Shown here: piece by piece, positions 34,601 to 45,254 of the stretch
Position numbering within the stretch: the stretch's first letter is position 1
Layout of the letters: every line of letters starts with the position of its first letter
Assembly: GCF_030272615.1 (NCBI RefSeq)
Contig: NC_081406.1
Coordinates: forward strand, 240,858,422 to 240,922,421
Length of the DNA: 64,000 bases
Source of the DNA: Cryptomeria japonica
Lineage: Eukaryota > Streptophyta > Pinopsida > Cupressales > Cupressaceae
Direction of reading: 5' to 3'
Made by a program: the position numbers and the translations under genes
The notes under the pieces: generated by a model
What the model was told of the DNA's origin: nothing
Seen by the model: only the letters and a program-made list of their open reading frames with translations
The model's database searches: none

Positions 34601-35119
34601 AAAGTATGATATCACAATAGTGACATCACAAATCGGATATCCAATATTAACGGATATCCGGTTTGGTTTGGTATTACCAAACCAAATTCAAATTTTGGTC
34701 GACCCAAACAAAAAGTCAAAGCAGATTTTGGCATGTTTGGAAAGGTTGAAAATGCATTTTTTCTCCATTGCCACTTTTTGGCCCCCCATGATGTTGCACA
34801 TACCCTTCCTCACTACCACTTGGGTCATTCTCTCCTCAGTAGTAGTCCTAATGACCACACGGGGAGACATGCCCTCTAGAGATTAAACAAAAAGAGCTTA
34901 TTGCCCAAGACACTAGCTCAATTTTAGTGCACCAATTGAAGTGTTTGATAATATATGCAAAAAAGGTGCACAATGAAGATCAAAAACCCTTGCCAAAATT
35001 TTGCAACAAATTTTTGTTAGTAGCTTTTCAATAATACCCCTCCTACAAGCACACAAGTTAGGTAAATTTTAGATCCAAAAGACTTTGTGAAATAGGGGGC
35101 CTTCAACAATGCCTTTTTT
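34601..35119. other. No gene recognised
   Basis: Contains a small inverted motif around ACCAAACCAAA/TTTGGTTTGG near 34660. The frames are short. Confidence 0.4.
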
Positions 35120-36010
35120 GACAAATTCAAAGATCCGATTTTCCATGAGTTCTTTTACATTATAAAAAAATAGAGAAGCTGTTAAATTTCAAAATATTTC
35201 CAGAAATGAAAGAAAATCCAAAAAAATTGCTAATTTGCTCCAAAAATTATTTTTTTATGAAAGATCATAAAAAATTCATATAAAATGCACAATTGATCCA
35301 AAAAATTTGAAATTTTTACTGGACACTCATGATAGCCTTCCAAACCTGCATAAAACAATTACTACAAACATTCGAAGCAGTTTGTGAGATATGAGCAAAA
35401 TAATGCAAAACCCTAATTTTCAAAGATCCAATTTTCTAGGAATGATTTTGCATCAAATTTAAAATCACAAAGAACATATCATGTGTATAATTCTGAGAGA
35501 TTTCCAAAAATGTAATAAAATCCAAAAAATACACTCATTTTATCTCACAATTAAGTTTTTATGAAAATACATAAAAAATTCATAGAAAATTCAAATATTC
35601 TCCAAAAAATATGATTTTTTTACTAAGAACCTCTGATAATGTTCTTGACCTGAAAAAAACATTTGATGCCAAAATAGAAAGCCGTTTGTGAGATCTGATC
35701 AAAATAACAAAAAAACTTAATTTTAAAAGATCCGATTTTTTAGGAAATATTTTGCATCAAAATTAAAATCACAAAGAAAAGATCCTATGCATAATTCTGA
35801 GAGATTTCCACAAATGTAAGAAAATCTGAAAAATTCTCTCATTTTCTCTCAAAATTAATTTTTTATGAAAATTCATAAAATATTCATGGAAAATGTAAAT
35901 GTCCTCCAAAAATTCTGAATTTTGGATTTAGATCTCTTGATACTGTCTTCAACCTATCAACAAAATTTGGTGCAAACATTCCAATCCATTTGTGAGATCA
36001 GATCAAATCT
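35120..36010. repeat. Diverged tandem repeat of about 300 bp, three copies
   Basis: Copies are marked by AAAGATCC(G/A)ATTTT at about 35132, 35425 and 35729 (spacings 293 and 304). Each is followed by a run through TTCTGAGAGATTTCC-like, CATAAAAAATTCAT-like and TTTGTGAGAT(C/A)TGA-like blocks. It lies just inside the LTR at 36165-36899 and probably belongs to that element's leader. Confidence 0.75.
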
Positions 36011-36140
36011 CTCCAAGATCTTGATTTTGTGTCCAAAACCCTAGCCACACAAGGTTATTTTCCAATTTGTTTTACAAAACAACAATACAGAGTTAGAAAA
36101 AACTGCAAAAAAAACATAGATCTAACAAAAATCCATGTCC

Positions 36141-36158
36141 CATTGGGCGTGCCAAAAT
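36141..36158 (-). other. Primer-site-like sequence next to an LTR
   Basis: The minus strand reads TTTTGGCACGCCCAATGGG directly inside the LTR end. This is the position and style (TTTGGC...) of a Ty3/gypsy primer site. The tRNA partner was not assigned. Confidence 0.5.
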
Positions 36159-36164
36159 TTTTAT

Positions 36165-36899
36165 GGTGAAAATGGATAATGGAACAATAATATTGAAAGA
36201 CTAAAATAGATTCAACCACGAAACCCTAGCCTAACAATAACAAAGATCCACCATAACATATGAAGATTACCTAAGACAATGAAAATCAACAAAAATCACA
36301 AAGATTATACCATCACATGTCCAATAGGGTTTGGATTTCCATTCCTCCTATCTCCATTGATCTTGCTTGATATATTTGCTCTCAGATTTTATATGTGCAC
36401 AAGAGCTCAACAAAGAACTGAAATGTGGTTGCAAGTAGGCTTGATTGCATATGAAAGTTTGAAAGCGTAGTTGACTTGATTAGGGTTGATTAGGGTTGAT
36501 AATATATTGAGGGGTGTAAAAGATAAATGGTTGGCTAGGATTCAAGGGTAGGTATAAAAAATAATAAAATAATGAGAGGGTAGGTAGTGTAGGAATTAAG
36601 AGATGAATGACATGTGTCATGGGTGGAAAAGGCTAATGAATTAATTAAATAAATAAATATTTATTTAATTAATAGAGGAAGCGGGATCAATTAAATAAAT
36701 AAAAATATTTATTTAATTTAGGAAAAGGATAATTTAAATAAATAAATGTATTTATTTAAATGAGAAATAAGGCTAAAAGAGGATAAATGAATGAACTAAA
36801 TAAATAAAGATTTATTTAATTAATAGAAGAATTAGGCTTAAATAATTAAATAAATAAAGATATTTATTTAATTAGACAGGACAATTTTAGGTGTCTACA
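36165..36899 (-). repeat. Ty3/gypsy-type LTR on the minus strand
   Basis: Starts (minus strand) TGTAGACACCTAAAATTGTC, then long TTAATTAAATAAATA runs. The start is homologous to the LTR at 56649 (TGTAGTCACACAAATCTGTC). It ends near 36165, before the primer-site-like sequence. The right-hand edge is clear and the inner end is approximate. Whether it belongs to the gypsy remnant at 19396-23439 is uncertain. A partner LTR was not found. Confidence 0.6.
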
Positions 36900-37649
36900 A
36901 ACAACATTCTCTAGAATAAGAATATCAAGATAAAAAGGAAAATTTAAGATAAAAGACATTATAATATAAGGAGAAAAATAATATTGTCATGGTTACTAAC
37001 AGAGGGAAATAAATTACCAAAGTAAGACAAATATTTATTTATTTAATAATTAATGAGAAAATCATGAAAGTTGGGAGTCAATGGTTAATTATTTCAATCT
37101 ACACACCCACTTCCCTTCTCTATAATGCCATATTAATTTAGCCCTACTAGAGTCATATTCTCTAAAAGACACATAGTATCTTATTGTCTAACTTTGTGTT
37201 AAATATATTTAGAACCTTTGAAATCTATTGTTCATACTTGAAAACAGGGACAATCTGGTCCTTTCTTAAATGTGACCAACATGAGGACATAAACTTTAAG
37301 TGTTGTAGAGGTTGCAGTGGGTTATTATCACCTAGCTATTATGTAAGAGGAAGGGTGCAATCGAATCATTATAGAAGGTGATTCATAAAACACTATTTTA
37401 ATGCTAAAAAATGAAAGACAAACTTGACTAGAAATGTGAACACCTAATTGCCAAGTGTTGGGACCTCACTCGAGGGATGAGCCATGTCAGTCTTAGCCAT
37501 AGGAAGAGAGAAGGGAATAAATTTGTCATTAGGATAGCTTCTATGGGCTCATTTTCCAATCATTTGAAAATATGGACATATATTAATGATATCATTGATA
37601 TGGTTTGTGTCGCTATCTTTGATGACATAAGGAATCATGATGAAGCATA
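36900..37649. other. No gene recognised
   Basis: AT-rich spacer with only short frames. Confidence 0.4.
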
Positions 37650-39200
37650 ATCCAAAGATTGTCATTTTTCTTGTCATCACCGCCCTTTTTCCAATCATTT
37701 AATGTATCTAGATGGAAAATGTCTCATTCAAATTGTAGTTGCACCTTCCCCAACCATTGTAACTATTATCTTTTTCATACTTTTGGTTTTTGCTTTTTCC
37801 CTTTGGTTTTCAACTCTAGGTTCTCAGTGATAGTTGTGGGGGTGACATCATATAGACTGAACCAAACAGTTGTTGTGAGTTTAAAAACAATGCTAAGTTG
37901 TGTCCAAAAGTTGTCAGGGTAACCTTGCAAGTTATGTGGAAGAAATACAGAGCTTTGACTTTGATCTCTTCAAAAAATTTGTTCATTCGTAGGTGAAGGG
38001 AGAGGTGAAAATTGTGGGAGTTGCCTTTAAAGTCTCCCTAAACATTATCACTACTATCACTTATTTAGTTTTGCAACTAATAACTTTTCCTAGGAAGCCA
38101 AAAGGGTCATAAAAGGATTAATTTAAGATATTTTTTGATCTTGGAGAAGGGTTTTCGACATTGTAGAGTGGGTATAATAGAGAGGACCTCCTCGAGGTAT
38201 GGAAGGATGTAGCCCTATTACTTATGAAATAATTCACTTTAGATGGAAGATTGAAAAGACTCCATATCTAGCTCTTCCCCATACTGAATTATCTAAGGTA
38301 TGCCATTAAAATGATTTTTTCCTTTTGTGTTTGTTCTTCTTTAACTCAATCGGTCACTAGGATTAAATCAAAGAATTCAATTCCCCTTCACTGAGGGCTG
38401 ATTTTAAGACTTTACATCTTCCACTTGGCTTTAACCTTGTCAAATGGGTCCCCATTGATTTCCTCTGGTCCCTTGTCGAACTCAATTTTAGTGGTGGATC
38501 TCTCTATTGCCTCTATTTAGAAACATGACCCCAATGTTCCTTCTTCATCTAAAATCAAGTTAGTTCCTACCTGTTTCAACCCTATCAAAGGAGTAAAATA
38601 AGAAATAAACTAACCCCACCTACTAAGGAAGTGGAGTTGGTGGATTCAAATGAGGAGGAGTCTCTGGTGGAATCATATTCCTCCTAGGTTTTGGAGTTAG
38701 ATTGTTCTATTGCTACTTCAAAGAAGTCCCTTTTCCACCTAGTTAGGATTCTTCTACTCCCAATTCCGGCACCCCTAATTTGGATCTAAAGGTGTATATG
38801 ATAGAAGAGGTGACTGGGTGACTAGATGTGGTTACTAAATGGATCCTCTCACGGTTTGATGTGGCCATAAGAAATATTAACAAGCTTGAAGTGGTGGCAG
38901 AGGTGGCAGCTAGGTCTTATAAATGGACAATGGAGGATAAAGATTATAGAGTTTGGAAGGGTGCTAGTGATATGGCTGGAAAATTAGAAAAATGGGATAA
39001 GGTTGATTTGATGCTAAATGATCTTAATAAAAAACTATCTCAAAGGGTTGAGATAAATGTAGCCGAGGAGTTGAAGGAGAACCAAGAGGTCCCGATGAGT
39101 AAACTTGAGGAAATGTCTATGTTGAGCTAAGAGATGGGACTAAATAATTTGGCCTCCTTCCATGCTATTCAAAATAAAATTTATCACATGAAGGGAAAGT
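37650..39200 (+). pseudogene. Degraded coding-like region, probably transposon gag-related
   Basis: Plus-strand translation in shifting frames gives protein-like stretches: KGEVKIVGVAFKVSLN and LVLQLITFPRKPKG near 38000-38100, EVWKDVALLLMK then a Phe/Leu-rich segment at 38180-38350, and an uninterrupted 100-residue charged helical stretch at 38828-39130 (NINKLEVVAEVAARSY...SKLEEMSML). The arrangement recalls gag-like proteins of plant retroelements, but no diagnostic motif is present. The frame at 38828 begins with ATG only by chance of decay. Confidence 0.35.
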
Positions 39201-40353
39201 GAAGGAGACACATGGAGTCTCCCTCTACAACGATGGATCCCCCTACCCCAATGGTCAAGGCTACCTTAGAGTCTACCACTCTAGCCTCCACTAAGGGCTC
39301 AAATAAAAATATTTTCTTTTTTAATATAGTCATCAATTAGCTCGTGTAAATATTGGCAAGAGGGTAATGCCTTCATACATTAGACCATCCTTTGTGTCTT
39401 TGGTGGGTGGTTGTTTTATATTTTCTTTTTGGTTTTGTCTCTAGTCTTTGGTTGGTTGTTTGGTTCCTTATGTTTTGGTGTCTTTTACTTTTTGGTTGGG
39501 TGCACATTACTGAAGCACCCTAGGTTTTGTTGTTTAATGGATATGTAAAGGTTCAAACCTATCCTTCTTTTATTAGTCAAAACTATTAGTTTGATCATTT
39601 TATTATGATGTCCTATCTTAGCTAACCATATCATTTATGTTGTTTCCTTTGGAAAAAGTGCATCCTTCATATTGTGGGTTCCATCCCTTACATCATCCAT
39701 GATTATAATGTCCATCTCTCTCTTATAATAATGGATTCTTTTTGTTACACATTTATCTAAGAGTGATTGAATTTATTCCTTTGCCTCTTATGAAAGCCCC
39801 CACCATAATGCTACCAAATTTGTTTTCATAATAAATTACTTAAACAATTCAAATAATCATTTTTTTGTAACTTCTTAGGGCCTAATTTTTAATTGATACC
39901 CAAATTTTTTAATATTTTTATTAATTTACAATGTTGGGAGTGAATCTAATAAAACCCCTAATTTTACAATAACCCTTCAAATTTATTTCAAATGACATCA
40001 TCTTTGGATTATAGTAGTTCCAATATTTCCTTGATCTATGCCCAAAAATTAGCATAAAAATAAATAAATTGAGAGAGATGTAGACTTTACAATATCCCCT
40101 CTTGAACGAAACACCTATGTGTTTATTACAATCTAGATTTTGAGATCATGCTTTGATATCACTTGAAAGGAAATAAATTGTGCTTGAAAACAATATAGTA
40201 GTAAAAATATATTAAATTTTTTACTAATATCTTAGAACAATGAGCATCTTTGAGGGACAAAACCTCCAAAAGTCTCTAATAAGAATGTAATTCACAATAT
40301 GAGAATCATAAACCAACCACTAGCTCCTATATATCATATTTATACCTTGAATG
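39201..40353. other. No gene recognised
   Basis: G/T-rich then AT-rich sequence. 39350-39560 could be the 3' end of the preceding remnant. Confidence 0.4.
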
Positions 40354-40369
40354 TCACATAAGATGATTT
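40354..40369. repeat. SINE target-site duplication, left copy
   Basis: TCACATAAGATGATTT, identical to 40569-40584. Confidence 0.85.
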
Positions 40370-40568
40370 TTTTTAGACAATAGGAATCAGCTATAGCACC
40401 CCCTATAAACTGCAGTGTGCCAAGTAAACTTTTTAATATGGCTGGTGATGCTAGCATGACACATCCTCTGGTACCACATGGGCTGGGGGGAGACTAGAAC
40501 TCGTGGCCTCATGCTTCACTGCTGGAAGCTCTCGCCAATCGAGCTAGCCTCCCCCCCCCCCCAACCCA
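40370..40568 (-). mobile_element. tRNA-derived SINE, about 200 bp
   Basis: On the minus strand the element begins with a G-rich head. Next comes an A-box-like TAGCTCGATTGG (40535-40546) and, about 33 bases later, a B-box-like GAGTTCTAGTC (40492-40502). These are spaced as in RNA polymerase III promoters. A tRNA-unrelated body of about 110 bp follows, ending in a short A run (TCTAAAAAAAA) at the 3' end. Perfect 16-bp direct repeats flank the unit, the hallmark of LINE-driven insertion. The G-run at the 5' end is unusually long. I cannot name the family. Confidence 0.82.
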
Positions 40569-40584
40569 TCACATAAGATGATTT
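40569..40584. repeat. SINE target-site duplication, right copy
   Basis: TCACATAAGATGATTT, identical to the left copy. Confidence 0.85.
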
Positions 40585-42133
40585 AACTACTGATATAAAT
40601 CATTAATTATCATATAACTTAATTAGGAGTTAAGGTAAAACTCTACATACTGTAAGATGAAGGGCATAACATCAATCCATTTCCACACTTTAAAAAAAAG
40701 TAAGAGAGGGTTTTCAATAACTATGCCCCCTCTCTCTTTTTTCTCTTTAAATCCATGAGGAAAATAATAGAATAGAATGAAAAATCACATATAAAGCAAT
40801 AACTAATATCCATTTTTCTTTTTTTATTTTTTACATTTAATTGAATTTGGTATAATATCTTGTTTCCAACAAATATCTATTTTTAACCCAAAACATCTAA
40901 CTTAAAAGCTAATTTTCACTTTTTGAATGCAACATTTTCCCAAAATTTCTTTTTCTAATTTAAAAAATAAATTTTACTTTTTGAAATAATTAAGCTATAT
41001 TAATGAATATTTTTTTAGTCATTTCACATGCATGTTAAATTTTCATTAAATTATTTAAAAGTATTTTATTTAAAGTATCCAAAATGCACATAAATTAAAA
41101 AAGAGAATAAGAAGGAATGCAAATCTGTTACTAGGTTAGTGTGAAGGAGGTAAAAGAAATATGTGATTTAAATAGAGCTCATTTGTTTAACACATCATAT
41201 AACTTGCATCTTGATAGATTAAAATAAGTAAATGTAACCAGACAGGGCTTCATTGGCTACGCAATATTATATCATGTGCATTCATATTGGGGGGTTTAAT
41301 ATCCTAAAAAAATGAGTTCAATATATTGCCTATCTAGTGAAAATATGGGGTTTTTTTAACTCGGGCTATGAAAAAAAAATATTTATTGAAAATAGAGGAG
41401 TTTTTAATTCAAGCTATGTATTGGGAGGGGGTGACAAAAAAGGAGTTTAGGGCAATATTTTTTGAAAATAGGGGGATTCTTTAGTATGCCATGAACGCCT
41501 GTGATATAACCCAAGTTCACTAAGTGAAGCCCCCATGAATGTAACAAACAAACTATGCGAGTGTCACAAATTAACAATAATTGATATATTATTTATACTT
41601 ACACATTTCAATTAGACATCATATTACGGTAAAAGTGCAAAGCCATGTCACACTTTAATAAAGGTAATGGCCAACACCGATTCAACATTTTATATGTTGA
41701 ATCACTAAAATGTAACATATTTGTTTTGAATTTTGAAATGATGTAACTAATACAATCTATTCTTTTTAGTAAATTTTATGTTTGTAAATGTAAAAATAAA
41801 TATATATATATATTTGAATATTTTTTTTTAATAAAATAAACACTATTTTTTGTTTTGGTCCGTAATAATTTTTGATTGAATTGATAAGCAAAATAAAAGA
41901 ATACACTGTTCGTAAAACCAACAATCAACAAAACCATATACATTACACATCCCACCAAGTCTACCGCTTAACACTACAAAATTTAGGATGCATAAAAGAT
42001 TAGTCTATCGGGCAACCTTTAACCCACACATCTTACAGAGCAAAAAAGTCAACCCACACATCCAATAGAGCAAAAATTATATCACCTAACATCTCCTATC
42101 CTCAACTAGCATAACAAAAATATTAACTAAGAA
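40585..42133. other. No gene recognised
   Basis: AT-rich spacer with homopolymer runs and no credible frame. Confidence 0.4.
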
Positions 42134-42277
42134 CTATCTCTCATGCGGGTTCTCCTCATTGAACCTGTCTAGTATTCGCCGCACTTCCTCTGTACGAGCC
42201 CGCGGTGGTAGTTCAAGTCCCAACTCTGCCCTTGCTAGCTCGTGCGCCGCCTGGAGAGCTTCCTCAACAATAAACAC
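42134..42277 (-). CDS. Isolated GC-rich exon-like frame, 47 codons, unknown product
   Basis: On the minus strand an open frame reads EEALQAAHELARAELGLEL, then PPRARTEEVRRILDRFNEE and NPHER before TAG at 42134-42136. It is an amphipathic, charged peptide that looks like a real protein end. Its GC content is far above the surrounding AT-rich DNA. Immediately upstream is TTTTAG, a plausible splice acceptor. It could be the last exon of a gene whose other exons lie to the right beyond a long intron, or a stray gene fragment carried by a repeat. The family is not recognised. Confidence 0.35.
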   Translation of the reverse strand: MFIVEEALQAAHELARAELGLELPPRARTEEVRRILDRFNEENPHER

Positions 42278-44249
42278 TAAAATTTAATTTCTAATAAAAT
42301 GTTGAAATTGAAGTTACATGGAGTGTCACTCTTTATATAGTAAATTTTCTTTTTTCCTTCAATTTTTTTATGTGCATCAATAACTTGAAACTTTAGTGCA
42401 TGGATTTTTTTAATATTTTTAATATATATTTTTTAAATAAGTTTTAAAAATTTAATGCATTGAGATATAACTCTTTCCATTTGGCATAGCCTTTTGTTTT
42501 AATTTTTAAACCAAAATAGGAATTTATCATATCATCTTGACTAGATTCTTTTCTCTATTGCATCATATTTAAAAAATTAAAAAAATTAGTATTTTTCCTT
42601 ACAAGATAATCAATCTTATATTTTAGTTCGGATGACCTACTTTCAATAAAATAAAATATAAAAACTAATTGAATTATTAAAAGATATATATTTTAGAAAA
42701 ACACACTTATAGATCTACAAAAGAATATTTTTATTTTTATTTGTAAATATTATTTATAAGAGTAGGAATTGTTGAAACATCAATTTTTTCGAATAATTTG
42801 TTTTCTGGTGATTGGCCCCAAAGTGATATAAAATATGCATTTACTAGACACTTCCAATTGGAAATGTTGTGGACCATATCTAACATAACTAGAATGAATC
42901 TACCTAGACTATATGTTTGATCAAAACTAAATTTTAGTTAGAAATACTCAAATTCACGTGCTCTGATAAGTTGGCCAAAAGTGTGACACAACTTTGTACT
43001 TTAACACTATACACATCTAATCGATAGCCAAAATGAATGGTAAAATAAGATAAATATTAAATAGATCACACTTTGATACTTTTATTTTGACTAAATTGTT
43101 TATGTCTCATAGATGCTCTTACATTCCTAAGGATAAAGAAACCAAAACCTATGAGCAACATAAAATATTCTCCTTGTGAATTGAAGATATAAGGCGCCTT
43201 GATACGCTTCCGAACGTTGTATCGTTAAAGTTTTTTGCCAGCAATTTTTCATTTTTAAATGAGATTAGTTAAAAACAAAATAGTACAATAGTTGGGACCT
43301 GGGAACAGAATATTCGAAGCCTGCGGAAGAAGAAAATGATTAGCATGGCCAATAGAAACCAAAAGTGTTCAACGTTCATAAAATTCGAAATTAAAGGCTT
43401 TCTTACAGTATAGGCAATATTTTATCTCGCACCAAGGCAACATTATTATTATAGGTAATATTCTCCCTCCCACCAAGGCATTGCAATCTCCATGAGTTCG
43501 AACCACACTCTATTAGATTTATCTTGCTGGGATAGTTTAGAGTTTTGCTCACATACTTAATCTATGTGGTTCAATATTTTTAGTGTTATTACATTCTTTC
43601 TTACATTACATTATTTTAAGTTTGATGGTTATATTGAAATAATCATACTTAATACTTTTATTTTTTATTTTTTCAACTTTATTTTTTATATAAAGTTTAT
43701 TTTTCAGTTATGTTAATCATGTCTTTCATTGTACTTGATTTGAAAATAATTAAATTTATTTTATACATGTACATGTATGTATATTTTTTTATATTTTCCT
43801 AATTTCAATTTTTTTCGTCTATATTTCCTTGCATCCTTACAATTTTTCCATAACACCATGAATTATTAAGAAGTAAGAAACCAAATTTCATTTCTCCCAC
43901 AAACGTCAAGACATGCAAAGCAATTATTAAGTTGCTTCTTATTATAGCTCCTTTCAAGGTATACCAATCATATATTAATCATTTAATTTGAATATTATTT
44001 TATGGAAACAATTATGTAAATTATTTAATCTTATATTTTTTCCCCTTTAATGTAGCCTAATTTTTTTTTAAAGATTTTTAATACATATGTGAAAATAAAT
44101 AAAATAAAAAAATTAAAATGAAGCTAAATTTTTTTTAAAAGAATTAGTCATACTATTTCAAGAATCTTCTTTCCTAGTACAAGAAAACACATCTTGTTAT
44201 AACAATCTACAACAAAAATAAATGCAATTCCCTTCCTTTAACAACCTAC
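42278..44249. other. No gene recognised
   Basis: AT-rich, low-complexity in places. If the frame at 42134-42277 is a last exon, this would be its intron, but no partner exon is visible. Confidence 0.4.
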
Positions 44250-44620
44250 AAAAATCATGAAAATTTATTCTCATGGTCTTGAATTTGAGTAATAACTTAT
44301 TAAGCTAAACATACGATTTTTCAGAACCGGAGACACAAATTAGCATCAATTTAAATTCCACTTGTAACGAAATCTTAGTGACATAAAATAGCCTCTTTTG
44401 ATGGGCCAACTTGTGCAATTCTCTTTTCTTTTGACAATAGAAGACCTCATACAAAAATCATGAAAATGTATCCTCATTGCCTAGAATATGACTAATATCT
44501 TAATAAGATAAACGTCTAATTTTCAAAGTAGGGAGATATGAATGAAAATCCAACTTATAAAGAAATCCTAGTGAGATAAAATGGCCTCTTTCTATGTGCC
44601 CAACTTGTCGAACATGCTTA
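44250..44620. repeat. Diverged direct duplication, about 195-bp period
   Basis: Two related segments, about 44250-44420 and 44447-44620, share ACAAAAATCATGAAAAT, AAATCCTAGTGA/AAATCTTAGTGA, ATAAAAT(A/G)GCCTCTTT and CCAACTTGT. They are too diverged to be recent. The function is unknown. Confidence 0.6.
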
Positions 44621-45254
44621 GACTATTTCTCTATGCATTATAAAAAGGAGAAATTATTCCAAACGAAATTTGGACCCAAATGAATTCCAAATGAGTCTAT
44701 AAGGGATCAAGTCTTGTTGAATGCAAGGCTCCGACATAATAAGGGATGAGATCGAGATCATGCCCCGAGCGAATTTGGTAGAATGCATACCCCTCAGTCT
44801 TTAACAATTACCCGAAGAAGTTTGAGCCTATAAGCTTGTACCTCTGTATTGATTGGTGAAAACTACTTTATAAAGGTCCAGACTGACTAATGTGGTTGAA
44901 GGCTTCATGTACGTCTGAAACTGTATAATTTGGACCCACCATAGAATGTTACGAGAACATCGGAAATGGGGCATAGTTTAGATGCCACGAGAAAATGCGA
45001 AATGAGGAATAGTATAGATGCCACGGAGCCAGCAACATAAGAGTGTTGTGAAAGAATAATGATCTTCGCCATCTTTAGACCAGCATAGCACGGCATGCTC
45101 AACATATCTTCAGCAAAACAAAAGAGAGAGCGAGAGAAATGCTCCAACCACACTTATTAAACCATGCACTTATCGAATGCTTTTCTCAGGTCTGTGTTTT
45201 GAGACTGATCGAGAGAGTTGATAGGTACTCGTTATTTCTGTTTGCGTTTGGCAA
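44621..45254 (+). promoter_or_regulatory. Upstream region of the NLR gene
   Basis: TATA-like boxes are present at about 44867 (TTTATAAAGG, about 390 bp before the ATG) and 44637 (TTATAAAAAGG). No other element can be defined. Minus-strand frames here are not convincing. Confidence 0.3.

Noticed and set aside
40490-40560. A functional tRNA gene
   Set aside because: A and B boxes are present but no cloverleaf with a normal anticodon arm and acceptor pairing is evident, and the segment is the head of a SINE with target duplications.
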